Assembly (NCBI GenBank): GCA_913777465.1 | Contig: CAJYRQ010000045.1 | Span: 1-57,897 of the forward strand | DNA: 57,897 nt | From: an uncultured Chryseobacterium sp. | GTDB taxonomy: Bacteria > Bacteroidota > Bacteroidia > Flavobacteriales > Weeksellaceae | Reading direction: 5' to 3' | Shown: one piece after another, positions 43,858-51,254 of the stretch | Position numbering within the stretch: position 1 is the stretch's first letter | Layout of the letters: each line of letters starts with the position of its first letter | Translations under genes and position numbers: made by a program | The notes under the pieces: model-generated | The model's database searches: none | Seen by the model: the letters and a program-made list of their open reading frames with translations, nothing else | What the model was told of the DNA's origin: nothing

Positions 43858-44826
43858 ATGTCATTAGTAGATTTGTCAAAACACGTTGCGCTCGGAATTG
43901 ATATCGGCGGGACGAACACAAAATTTGGAGTTGTAAACCACCGGGGGGAAGTCCTGGAAAAAGGAAACATCCGGACCGATGCCTATCCTACCGTAGAAGA
44001 GTACATCGATGCCTTGTACGAAGCGGTAGCTCCCCTGATCGATAACCACGGAGAAGAAAAGAATTTCGACGGGATCGGAGTCGGTGCTCCAAATGCCAAC
44101 TACTACACGGGAACCATCGAACAGGCCCCCAACCTTCCCTGGAAAGGAACAATCCCTTTTGCAGAGCTCATAAAAGCGAAGTTCGGACTTCCGTGCACCA
44201 TTACCAACGATGCCAATGCGGCAGCCATCGGGGAAATGCTTTTCGGCGCAGCCCGCGGCATGAAAGATTTTATCATGATCACTTTAGGTACCGGCGTAGG
44301 AAGCGGAATCGTAGCCGGCGGAAAGCTCATCTACGGACACGATGGCTTTGCCGGAGAATTGGGGCATACCATCGTGAAACCCGGCGGAAGGAAACACTGG
44401 AGCACCGGTTCCGAAGGCTGTCTGGAAGCTTATGCTTCCGCAACGGGGATCGCCATCACTGCCAAGAAGATGAGAGCCGAATTCCCGGAATCCATCCTGA
44501 ATCAATATCCTGAAGAATCCATCAATTCTAAAACCGTTCACGAATGTGCCCTTAAAGGTGACCCGATCTCCATGGAAGTGTTCCGGTACACCGGACAGAA
44601 ACTGGGGGAAGCCCTGGCCAATTTCGTGATGTTCTCCTCTCCTGAGGCCATCCTTCTGTTTGGCGGCGTGATCAAGGCCGGCGATTTTATCCTGAAGCCG
44701 ACCAAACTCCACATGGAAAGAAACCTGCTGCCTATTTTCAGAAATAAAGTAAAGCTGGTTTTCAGTGAACTGGATGAGGCCGATGCTGCCATTCTGGGAG
44801 CCAGTGCCCTAGTTTGGGAAAAATAA
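43858..44826 (+). CDS. ROK family sugar kinase with incomplete zinc motif
   Basis: 322 aa. The ATP-binding GIDIGGTNTKFGVV motif (13-26), the catalytic Asp118 in TNDANAAAIGE and GTGVGSGIVAGGKLIYGHDG mark an ROK kinase (glucokinase type). The usual zinc site is His170 plus CxCGxxGCxE, but here the segment is HWSTGSEGCLE (180-190), retaining only Cys188. Loss of two of three cysteines suggests a zinc-free or altered structural site. It is a single gene with terminator; the sugar cannot be inferred. Confidence 0.9.
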   Translation: MSLVDLSKHVALGIDIGGTNTKFGVVNHRGEVLEKGNIRTDAYPTVEEYIDALYEAVAPLIDNHGEEKNFDGIGVGAPNANYYTGTIEQAPNLPWKGTIPFAELIKAKFGLPCTITNDANAAAIGEMLFGAARGMKDFIMITLGTGVGSGIVAGGKLIYGHDGFAGELGHTIVKPGGRKHWSTGSEGCLEAYASATGIAITAKKMRAEFPESILNQYPEESINSKTVHECALKGDPISMEVFRYTGQKLGEALANFVMFSSPEAILLFGGVIKAGDFILKPTKLHMERNLLPIFRNKVKLVFSELDEADAAILGASALVWEK

Positions 44827-44850
44827 TTGAAATATATTTAAAATAATATG

Positions 44851-44877
44851 AGCATCCTTTTTCAGGGTGCTTTTTTA
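44851..44877 (+). terminator. Terminator after ROK gene
   Basis: AGCATCC/GGGTGCT with T-G pair and 7-nt loop, followed by T6. Confidence 0.8.
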
Positions 44878-44927
44878 TTTTGCAGGATCATTATTTTATA
44901 ATATTGGATTACTTAAATACTGCCGCC

Positions 44928-45156
44928 GATTTTGCAGATGACGCCTTTTTTATTGCATAATTTTTTCAACGCAAAGTTCAATTTATAATACCGTTGATTT
45001 CAGGAGGTAAAGGCAGATCAATCTGCTGCGCGAAGCGAACGTAACCTTCATCAATCAGCTTGCTGATTCATCCTTTGCTCACTTAATATGCCGATGTAAG
45101 AGTAAAACTTTACGTTAAAAAAACAGTACGCAGATTTTGCAGATGACGCAGATTTT
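44928..45156 (-). repeat. Interspersed repeat block, copy B plus GATTTTGCAGATGACGC pair
   Basis: A gene-free stretch bounded by two exact copies of the 17-mer GATTTTGCAGATGACGC (44928-44944 and 45133-45149). Between them, 45045-45120 on the minus strand is a diverged copy of 42283-42364. No coding potential is seen. Confidence 0.5.
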
Positions 45157-45246
45157 CGTCACTTAAAGCTTCAGTAATTTGTCTGATCTATCACCATCAT
45201 TTGGTTATGAGAGCGAGGATGGCGCGGAAATTGGAAAAGTTTTCCT

Positions 45247-45254
45247 TATTTTTG
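45247..45254 (+). promoter_or_regulatory. -7 box (TATTTTTG) for msrA
   Basis: Exact TAnnTTTG, 65 nt before the ATG at 45320, leaving an A-rich leader. It lies inside the longer in-frame reading, which supports the internal start. Confidence 0.5.
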
Positions 45255-45319
45255 ATAGGTTTTTTCTCCATCCTATTCCCAGACGAGAAAAATATTTTAA
45301 CGACAATAATCAAACGACA

Positions 45320-45874
45320 ATGAGCAACAATAATTTAGAACAGATCACTTTCGGAGGCGGATGTTTCTGGTGTGTGGAAAGCTGTTTCAACATGCTGAAA
45401 GGCGTACATTCGGCCGTTTCAGGATATTCCGGAGGACATAAAGACAACCCGACCTATGAAGAGGTGTGCACGGGAACAACCGGCCATGCGGAAGTAGTGC
45501 AGATCACCTACGATCCTGCCGTTATTTCGTATGAACAGCTGATGGATGTTTTCTTCTTCCTTCACGATCCTACCCAGCTCAACAGGCAGGGGAATGACGT
45601 CGGGACCCAATACCGTTCCGTAATCTATTACAAAGACGAGGCGGAAAAGGCAAAAGCCGAAGAAGCCATCGAGAAATCAAAACAATCCGGCAGATGGGCA
45701 GGAACCTACGTCACCGAACTTACCCAATTCGAAAAGTTCTGGCCGGCGGAACAGTACCACCAGGGCTACTACAACGAAAATCCGACCCAGCCTTACTGCA
45801 GCGCGGTTGTCGGACCGAAGATCCAGAAATTCAAAAAGCATTTCGGCGAACTGGGCATGCTGAATGCCGAGTAA
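45320..45874 (+). CDS. msrA: Peptide-methionine (S)-S-oxide reductase MsrA
   Basis: 184 aa from the ATG at 45320 (MSNNNLEQITFGGGCFWCVE), just ahead of the domain; the -7 box inside the upstream extension argues against a longer start. The active site GCFWC holds the catalytic Cys15. SGYSGGHKDNPTYEEVCTGT and PTQLNRQGNDVGTQYRSVIY are standard MsrA blocks. It reduces the S-epimer of methionine sulfoxide in oxidised proteins. Two Cys lie near the N-terminal active site, and one near the C-terminus (PYCSAVVGP) may serve as resolving Cys. Own terminator. Confidence 0.95.
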   Translation: MSNNNLEQITFGGGCFWCVESCFNMLKGVHSAVSGYSGGHKDNPTYEEVCTGTTGHAEVVQITYDPAVISYEQLMDVFFFLHDPTQLNRQGNDVGTQYRSVIYYKDEAEKAKAEEAIEKSKQSGRWAGTYVTELTQFEKFWPAEQYHQGYYNENPTQPYCSAVVGPKIQKFKKHFGELGMLNAE

Positions 45875-45890
45875 TCTGAACAAAATGCCT

Positions 45891-45928
45891 AAAAAAGGCG
45901 AAGAGAAAAAAATCTCTTCGCCTTTTTT
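45891..45928. terminator. Bidirectional terminator between msrA and 272-aa gene
   Basis: AAAAAAGGCGAAGAGA/TCTCTTCGCCTTTTTT, 16-bp stem with 6-nt loop, good T-tails on both strands. Confidence 0.9.
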
Positions 45929-45956
45929 GTGCGGAATATTTTCAAAACAATAAATC

Positions 45957-46775
45957 TCAATTGTCGGCAAATTCTTCCGTAGCATTAGCACCACCGTAGG
46001 TATCAATAATGTGTGCGGTAGCTTCTTTCAACGTTTTTCCATTTTCAGGATGTTGTCCGTAATTGGTAAAGAATTCTACATGATTATCGCTCTTATCATA
46101 CCAAACCTTCCCTGCTGCATTTTCAATTGTCAGCGTGTCCGGCCTCGTAATTCTTTTCTGATAGACGAATTTGTTCGGCTCCATCGGTACTACCTCAATT
46201 TGAGGATTGATATAACTGCTGTCGCTGGCGATATACCGGTCTTTATCCCAATACATATAGGGTTTTTCAGTTGCAGGCACTCCCCAAAATGATGCAAATC
46301 CCAAAGGTGCTTTTTTGTTACTGGAAAAAACAACACCTCCAGAAACCAAAAGCAATACAAAAGTCATTTCCACAATACCTAATCCGTTCTTCTTTATAAA
46401 ATCTGGTAATAAAACAGTTGGTGACACTGTAATAATTATCTGTTGAATTTTTTCAGAGATTTCCTTAAAACTTAGTGAAAAGGTTTTTGAATCATCATTT
46501 TCCAGGTTTACTCTGTCACAAAAATCTTCAAAACTATCATATCCGATATATTTACTTAGATAAAGAAGTGTAAGATCATCAATATTATAATCTGTATTTT
46601 CTTCTACTAATTTTGTATAATATCTAGAGTATGATCTTTCATCTTTTTTAAAATTATACCGATCTTCAATAAGTGAGCTCAAATAAGATGAAATAGAACT
46701 TTTGTTTCCACGCGGAAGCTCATTTTTTGCTGTTTCAAATACAGTTTTTACTAAAAATCTTTTCTTCTCATACAT
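45957..46775 (-). CDS. Single-pass membrane protein with N-terminal cytoplasmic domain, member of the local regulon
   Basis: 272 aa. N-terminal soluble domain about 1-110 (KKRFLVKTVFETAKNELPRG, YLSKYIGYDSFEDFCDRVNL), helical and not recognised by me, then a transmembrane helix near 130-150 (GIVEMTFVLLLVSGGVVFSS) and a C-terminal extracytoplasmic domain (VPATEKPYMYWDKDRYIASD, EFFTNYGQHPENGKTLKEAT). The N-terminal half is visibly A+T-rich and the C-terminal half is not. Divergent from the histidine-kinase gene. Its promoter carries the same palindrome as three downstream promoters, so it belongs functionally with them. It may be a membrane-bound sensor or effector; that is inference. Confidence 0.7.
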   Translation of the reverse strand: MYEKKRFLVKTVFETAKNELPRGNKSSISSYLSSLIEDRYNFKKDERSYSRYYTKLVEENTDYNIDDLTLLYLSKYIGYDSFEDFCDRVNLENDDSKTFSLSFKEISEKIQQIIITVSPTVLLPDFIKKNGLGIVEMTFVLLLVSGGVVFSSNKKAPLGFASFWGVPATEKPYMYWDKDRYIASDSSYINPQIEVVPMEPNKFVYQKRITRPDTLTIENAAGKVWYDKSDNHVEFFTNYGQHPENGKTLKEATAHIIDTYGGANATEEFADN

Positions 46776-46803
46776 AACGTTTCAGGTATTAATTATTTGC
46801 TGT

Positions 46804-46848
46804 CCAAATTAGACAAATTTTTGACAAGTAAATTGCGGTTTACCGTAA
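46804..46848 (-). promoter_or_regulatory. Regulon operator and promoter, copy 4 (before 272-aa gene)
   Basis: On the minus strand TTACG-GTAAAC-CGCAA (46833-46848), then exactly 21 nt, then TAATTTGG (46804-46811), a 7/8 match to TAnnTTTG. The box ends 28 nt before the ATG. Half-site 2 has one mismatch to CGTAA. Same layout as 49901-49945, 50713-50757 and 55253-55297. Confidence 0.6.
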
Positions 46849-46973
46849 AAATCAAACATTTATAAGCTGTCCATCTGTCTATCTCCTGTCCGTAGATTCA
46901 GCTATTTATCGCAGATATTTGTAAAAGAAAATCAGGGGATTAAAAAAATAAAAACAAAACCTGATTTCAAAAA

Positions 46974-47082
46974 CTACCAGATAAAACGGAAGAAAATATC
47001 CGGGTTGGGAAGCAGATGTTTCTCTTCCGTTTTAGAAGGTTTACTTCCCAAAAAATTTAAGAAGCGCTTCAAAATTTTTCAC
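46974..47082 (-). pseudogene. Possible small gene split by a one-base shift
   Basis: On the minus strand GTG at 47082 opens MKNFEALLKFFGK and then stops. The +1 frame carries on from the same T6 run as LGSKPSKTEEKHLLPNP and DIFFRFIW before a stop at 46974. Removing one T would give a single ~35-residue peptide. A hairpin with CCTGATTT/AAATCAGG lies after the stop. This may be a frameshifted small gene, programmed slippage or chance. The same DNA also holds two interlocking inverted repeats (AAACGGAAGA at 46984 with TCTTCCGTTT at 47023; TTGGGAAG at 47005 with CTTCCCAA at 47044). Confidence 0.3.
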
Positions 47083-47152
47083 GTGTAATCCGATCTGCGA
47101 TCTGTTTCGCAGGGAAGAACACGAATGCTTTAACAATTAAATTTTTTGAACA

Positions 47153-47368
47153 ATGATCGAATTCATTTTGATGCTATTAGGATTAGCATTCGGACATAAT
47201 AATGCCAATACACAAACATGCAACAATGATAATAATGACGGAACAGTAACCGTTCAAACCACCAATACAGGAACGGGATCCAACCCAGGCACAGGAATAG
47301 ATCCGGGAACCGGAGGTTCAGGCGGAGATACGGGAGGTGAAACAATACCACTACCTCCTAAAAAATAG
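47153..47368 (+). CDS. Small Gly/Thr-rich protein with N-terminal hydrophobic segment
   Basis: 71 aa. N-terminal hydrophobic stretch MIEFILMLLGLAFGHNNANT could be a signal anchor; the rest is Asn/Thr then Gly-rich (PGTGIDPGTGGSGGDTGGET) and ends PLPPKK. No family is recognised. A 377-nt gap precedes it (46776-47152), holding the divergent operator and the possible small minus-strand gene. A terminator lies downstream at 47446. Low complexity makes expression uncertain. Confidence 0.5.
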   Translation: MIEFILMLLGLAFGHNNANTQTCNNDNNDGTVTVQTTNTGTGSNPGTGIDPGTGGSGGDTGGETIPLPPKK

Positions 47369-47445
47369 ATTTTTAAAATGACAACATAATTAAATTATGA
47401 AGTTATAAAAACTTTCTTCATATAGATGTTGTATAAATTTTAATC

Positions 47446-47484
47446 AGAGACTGTTTCATAAATTTGAAATAGTCTCTTTTTATT
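47446..47484 (+). terminator. Terminator before histidine kinase gene
   Basis: AGAGACTGTTTC/GAAATAGTCTCT, 12 bp with one G-T pair and 8-nt loop, followed by T5. It isolates the kinase from upstream transcription. Confidence 0.85.
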
Positions 47485-47542
47485 TCTTAAAAATCACTTT
47501 ACTTTGAAAATACTTTTATATTTTTATCAAAATCTAATTTCT

Positions 47543-49192
47543 ATGAAAAATAATTTCCTTTTCTGCATATTCCTATGTACAATTATAATAATTTCATGTA
47601 GTAGACACGAAAAATCTGATTTAGACTCAACTAATATTGAATATGAAAAGGCCCATAAATTTGATTCTCTAAATATCTATGACAGTGCATATGTACATTA
47701 TGATAAAGCATTAAATATTTTTGAAAAAAGTAAAAATAATTTTGGACGTGCTAAGTGTCTGTCAAATATGGCTAAAATACTTGATACTAAAGGAAATTAT
47801 TTTAAAGGTATTGATTTCTCTCTTAAAGCAAAAAATCTGTATGACACAAAAGATGAAAATCAATATTATCATATATCAGACAACTACAATAATTTAGGCA
47901 ATATCCATAATAATCTTAAAAAATATAACGAAGCAATTGATTATTATAATTCTGCAGAAAAATATGCTACAGATGAGGATTCTAAAATAATATTCATTGC
48001 TAATATTGCAAAAATATATAAGGAAGAAAAAAAATATGTGCAAGCAATAAAAATTTATGATAGTATTCTACCAAAAGTGAAAAACTCTAACGCATTTGCA
48101 TATGCAAGAATTCTTTCTAACCTTGCAAATATTAAATGGCTTCATAATAAAAATTATGATATAGAACCTCTTCAATTAAAAGCTCTTGATATTCAAAAGC
48201 AAAATAATGATAAAATGGGACAAAATGCTAGCTATTCACATTTATCAGATTATTTTAAAAATAAAGATTTAGAAAAAGCATTAATTTACGCTAAAAAGAT
48301 GTACGAAATCGCAAAAGATGTACAAAGTACTGATGACGAATTAGAAGCCTTACAAAAAATTATATCATTTGATCCTAAAAATTATCAAGGAAATTTCAAC
48401 CAATACATTAAATTAAGAGATAGTATACAAGAAGCAAGAAATACTGACAATGATAAATTTGCAACCATTGTTTATGGAGTGCAAGAAGCTAAAATTAAAA
48501 ATGCAGAAAATGAAACTCAGATATTATTTAGAAACGTTGGCATCGGAGCATTAATATGCATATTGATTATCGGCATTTTCTGGTACAAAAGAAGAAAGAA
48601 AAGACTCCAGCAGGAAAAAGAACTCGAAGTCAAAAACACCCAGCTTAAAATGTCGAAACGCGTTCATGACGTGGTGGCCAACGGGATTTACCAGGTAATG
48701 GCCAAGATTGAAAACCAGGAAGATTTTGACCGGAATAAGGCACTGGACGAACTGGAATTCGTTTATGAAAAATCCAGGGATCTTTCTTACGAGAAAGCCG
48801 GTGAGAAAAAAGAATTCAGCCAGGAAATTTCAGAGCTGATTGCCGGATTTAATAACACCACGGTGAAAACATTTACCGCAGGAAATGATCCTTCGGTCTG
48901 GGAAAAAGTTTCTCCGGCGGTAAAAGAAGAAGTCTACCAGATGATCCGCGAACTGATGGTGAACATGAAGAAGCACAGCCAGGCCAGCCATGTTGCCGTT
49001 AAGTTTGAAAAGACTGACGGGACGGTTGAAATCCAATATAAAGACAACGGCGTAGGAATCTCCGGGGACCTTATTTATAAAAATGGCTTACGGAATACGG
49101 CTTCCCGTATTGAAGCCATCGGTGGGACGATTACTTTTGACACAAAAATTGAAAAAGGGCTGAAAGTGAACCTTTCCTTCCCTTCTTCGTAA
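47543..49192 (+). CDS. TPR-containing sensor histidine kinase
   Basis: 549 aa from MKNNFLFCIFLCTIIIISCS (ATG at 47543); the upstream TTG lies in an A+T-rich leader. The start is a lipoprotein-like signal (IIISC), so the sensor lies outside the cytoplasm. Residues about 25-320 are Tyr/Asn-rich TPR-like helical repeats (YNNLGNIHNNLKKYNEAIDY). TM helix about 331-348 (VGIGALICILIIGIFWY). The phospho-His is near residue 375 (SKRVHDVVANGIYQVMAKIE), and the HATPase domain follows (RELMVNMKKHSQASHVAVKF, DNGVGISG). It is 10 nt before the first response regulator, its likely partner. The sensor half is far more A+T-rich than the kinase half. Confidence 0.88.
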   Translation: MKNNFLFCIFLCTIIIISCSRHEKSDLDSTNIEYEKAHKFDSLNIYDSAYVHYDKALNIFEKSKNNFGRAKCLSNMAKILDTKGNYFKGIDFSLKAKNLYDTKDENQYYHISDNYNNLGNIHNNLKKYNEAIDYYNSAEKYATDEDSKIIFIANIAKIYKEEKKYVQAIKIYDSILPKVKNSNAFAYARILSNLANIKWLHNKNYDIEPLQLKALDIQKQNNDKMGQNASYSHLSDYFKNKDLEKALIYAKKMYEIAKDVQSTDDELEALQKIISFDPKNYQGNFNQYIKLRDSIQEARNTDNDKFATIVYGVQEAKIKNAENETQILFRNVGIGALICILIIGIFWYKRRKKRLQQEKELEVKNTQLKMSKRVHDVVANGIYQVMAKIENQEDFDRNKALDELEFVYEKSRDLSYEKAGEKKEFSQEISELIAGFNNTTVKTFTAGNDPSVWEKVSPAVKEEVYQMIRELMVNMKKHSQASHVAVKFEKTDGTVEIQYKDNGVGISGDLIYKNGLRNTASRIEAIGGTITFDTKIEKGLKVNLSFPSS

Positions 49193-49202
49193 CCGTTTTG
49201 TT

Positions 49203-49865
49203 ATGTTTAAAAAAGTATTAATTGTTGAAGACCAGGAAGTTGCCAACCTGGGCATCACGCAGACCCTGGAAGGATTATCCATTTCCCATTTCGAATTTGT
49301 AACCTATTGTGACGAAGCCTTGCAGCGGCTGAAGAAGGCAGCTGCAGAAAAAGAACCGTACGACCTGCTGATTGCCGACCTCTCTTTTGAAAAAGACCAC
49401 ATCCGCCAAAATCTGAAAAATGGTCAGGAGCTGATCCGGGAAGCGAAAAATCTCCAGCCTGAGCTGAAAGTGGTGGTGTTCTCCGTAGAAAAACGGGCGA
49501 AGGTCATCGACGATCTTTATAAAATCTACGGCATCGACGGGTTTGTAAGCAAAGCCAGAAATGACGGGAAAGAACTCAGAAATACAATCGGAAAAGTTTT
49601 TGAGGGAGAAATTGTGATGTCACAGGAAATTTTGAATGCCATCCGCAATGTTCCTTTCACATTGAATGCGTACGACCTCAAATTGCTGGAACTGCTGGCC
49701 AAAGGATCTAAACAAAACGAGATTCAGGCGTACCTGAAAGACCACCAGATGCAGCCGCACAGCATCCGCTCCATCGAAAAGCGTTTGAATGAACTCCGTG
49801 ACAGCTTCGGGGCCAAAAACAATGTAGAGATGATTGTGATCTGTAAAGATATCGGACTGATCTGA
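49203..49865 (+). CDS. Response regulator 1 with C-terminal HTH-like domain
   Basis: 220 aa. Receiver domain 1-125: acidic Glu9/Asp10, phospho-acceptor Asp59 (DLLIADLSFEKD), Ser/Thr in VVFSVEKRAK, and Lys in FVSKARNDGK. The C-terminal part (about 145-220, LNAYDLKLLELLAKGSKQNE, EKRLNELRDSFGAKNNVEMI) resembles a LuxR-type helix-turn-helix effector. It lies 10 nt after the kinase, in the same transcript. It is similar along its whole length to the next gene (about half identical by eye). Confidence 0.88.
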   Translation: MFKKVLIVEDQEVANLGITQTLEGLSISHFEFVTYCDEALQRLKKAAAEKEPYDLLIADLSFEKDHIRQNLKNGQELIREAKNLQPELKVVVFSVEKRAKVIDDLYKIYGIDGFVSKARNDGKELRNTIGKVFEGEIVMSQEILNAIRNVPFTLNAYDLKLLELLAKGSKQNEIQAYLKDHQMQPHSIRSIEKRLNELRDSFGAKNNVEMIVICKDIGLI

Positions 49866-49900
49866 TGTAAAAATACCGGATTGCCTCTTTTTTTGCCGTT

Positions 49901-49945
49901 TTACGTGAACCCGTAATGACGGAATGATAAATGCTTTTACTTTTG
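49901..49945 (+). promoter_or_regulatory. Regulon operator and promoter, copy 1 (before response regulator 2)
   Basis: TTACG-TGAACC-CGTAA (49901-49916), then 21 nt, then TACTTTTG (49938-49945). A T-rich run and GCCG precede the palindrome, as in copies 2 and 3. No TTG at the -33 position, so the promoter probably needs an activator bound at the palindrome. The box ends 38 nt before the ATG. Confidence 0.75.
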
Positions 49946-49983
49946 GGGTCTTAAACCTATGTTTCTAATTAAACCGTATAACC

Positions 49984-50649
49984 ATGTTCAAAAAAATTTT
50001 AATTGCCGAAGATCACGAAAGCATCAATATTTCCGTCCAGAAAACCCTGGAGGATCTGAATATTCCAAAGGTAGACTATGTGTACTACTGCGATGATGCG
50101 ATCGGAAAAATCCGGAAAGCCCTGCGGGAAGAACAGCCGTACGACCTGCTGATCACCGACCTTTACTATGAAGAAGACCACCGTACCCAGGAGCTTAAAG
50201 ACGGAAGAGAGCTTATTGAAAAAGCAAAAGAGCTGCAGCCCGATCTGAAAGTGATTGTCTTTTCCGCCGAACGCAAGACCGGCGTCATCGAAAATCTTTT
50301 TTCCGATTACCACATCAACGGCTATGTGGGGAAAGCCAGAAACGATTCCAAAGACTTAAAAAAAGCCATCGCATCGGTTTATATCGGTGAGGAACATCTT
50401 TCCTTCGATCTTAAACAGGAAATGAAGAAATTCAACAATTATGAATTTTCCACTTACGATATTGTAATTGTTTCCCTGCTCTCCAAAGGCATCCTGCAAA
50501 AGAATATTCCGGCCCACCTTGAAGAAAAAAGCATCCGGCCCTCCAGCCTCAGCAGTGTCGAAAAAAGACTCAACAGCCTGAAAGAAGACCTCAGCGTCAA
50601 CAGCAATGAACAGCTGGTCGCCTTCTGCAAAGACCTCGGGATCATCTGA
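49984..50649 (+). CDS. Response regulator 2, paralogue of response regulator 1
   Basis: 221 aa. Same plan as the previous gene: Glu9/Asp10, phospho-acceptor Asp59 (DLLITDLYYEED), VIVFSAERKTG and YVGKARNDSKD, then an HTH-like C-terminus (TYDIVIVSLLSKGILQKNIP, SVEKRLNSLKEDLSVNSNEQ). Unlike the first regulator it has its own promoter with the shared palindrome, so it is a target of the regulon and perhaps amplifies it. Terminator 50671-50698 follows. Confidence 0.88.
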   Translation: MFKKILIAEDHESINISVQKTLEDLNIPKVDYVYYCDDAIGKIRKALREEQPYDLLITDLYYEEDHRTQELKDGRELIEKAKELQPDLKVIVFSAERKTGVIENLFSDYHINGYVGKARNDSKDLKKAIASVYIGEEHLSFDLKQEMKKFNNYEFSTYDIVIVSLLSKGILQKNIPAHLEEKSIRPSSLSSVEKRLNSLKEDLSVNSNEQLVAFCKDLGII

Positions 50650-50670
50650 AACCCATTTATTCGCTTACAG

Positions 50671-50698
50671 CCTTTCAAATTTTTTGAAAGGTTTTTTT
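50671..50698 (+). terminator. Terminator after response regulator 2
   Basis: CCTTTCAAA/TTTGAAAGG followed by T7. It directly precedes the next regulon promoter. Confidence 0.8.
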
Positions 50699-50712
50699 AC
50701 TTTTTGCCCGTT

Positions 50713-50757
50713 TTACGGAAACCCGTAAAAATTACTCATGAAAGGGTGATACTTTTG
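50713..50757 (+). promoter_or_regulatory. Regulon operator and promoter, copy 2 (before AAA+ operon)
   Basis: TTACG-GAAACC-CGTAA (50713-50728), 21 nt, TACTTTTG (50750-50757). The T-rich run and GCCCG precede the palindrome. The box ends 28 nt before the ATG at 50786. Confidence 0.78.
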
Positions 50758-50785
50758 GAAGGTAAAACAACCTGAAACTTAGATT

Positions 50786-51235
50786 ATGGCAAGAATACTT
50801 TTTCAAAATCAATCTCTGAACTCTGCTTCCGAAAGCAGGCAGACCTCCTTAAAAACATTCACTGACAGGGATATTCTTAAAAAACGCTCCCAGCAATACA
50901 TGAATCTTATTAAAGGTATTGATACCGAACTGCTAACAGAGACGCAAGGAAGAGAAGTATTAATGGAGAAGATACAGGATGAATTCGGAACTGCCGAGCT
51001 GGCCAATCTCCCTTTGGGAATTCTGGCAAAATGTTTTTTAGGTCATCCTCATGAGGTTCATACCTTAGACCTCAGCGCTAACCAGATTATTAAACATTAT
51101 AAAATCGAAGAATCTTTACCCGATCATTTCGAAAAAGCAAGGACACTCGCCAGACACAATGCCTACGCTTTTGTAGAAGTATTTAAAGACAAACTTATCC
51201 TCATCCGGGAAGACGGAACAGCAGCCAAACTATAA
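50786..51235 (+). CDS. Hypothetical protein, first gene of AAA+ operon
   Basis: 149 aa. No family recognised. Mostly helical and charged in the N-terminal half (SRQTSLKTFTDRDILKKRSQ, ELLTETQGREVLMEKIQDEF), then LANLPLGILAKCFLGHPHEV and a compact C-terminal segment (HNAYAFVEVFKDKLILIRED) with beta-strand character. No signal peptide, so cytoplasmic. 19 nt before the next gene; expressed from the regulon promoter at 50713-50757. Confidence 0.65.
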   Translation: MARILFQNQSLNSASESRQTSLKTFTDRDILKKRSQQYMNLIKGIDTELLTETQGREVLMEKIQDEFGTAELANLPLGILAKCFLGHPHEVHTLDLSANQIIKHYKIEESLPDHFEKARTLARHNAYAFVEVFKDKLILIREDGTAAKL

Positions 51236-51254
51236 ACCTGAAAACTCAAATAAA

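Noticed and set aside
44883-45178. Small coding genes in the repeat-rich gap before msrA
   Set aside because: No frame gives a credible protein; the sequence is explained by interspersed repeats.
47446-47542. A regulon palindrome before the histidine kinase
   Set aside because: No TTACG-N6-CGTAA is seen there; only near-consensus boxes such as TACTTTTA.
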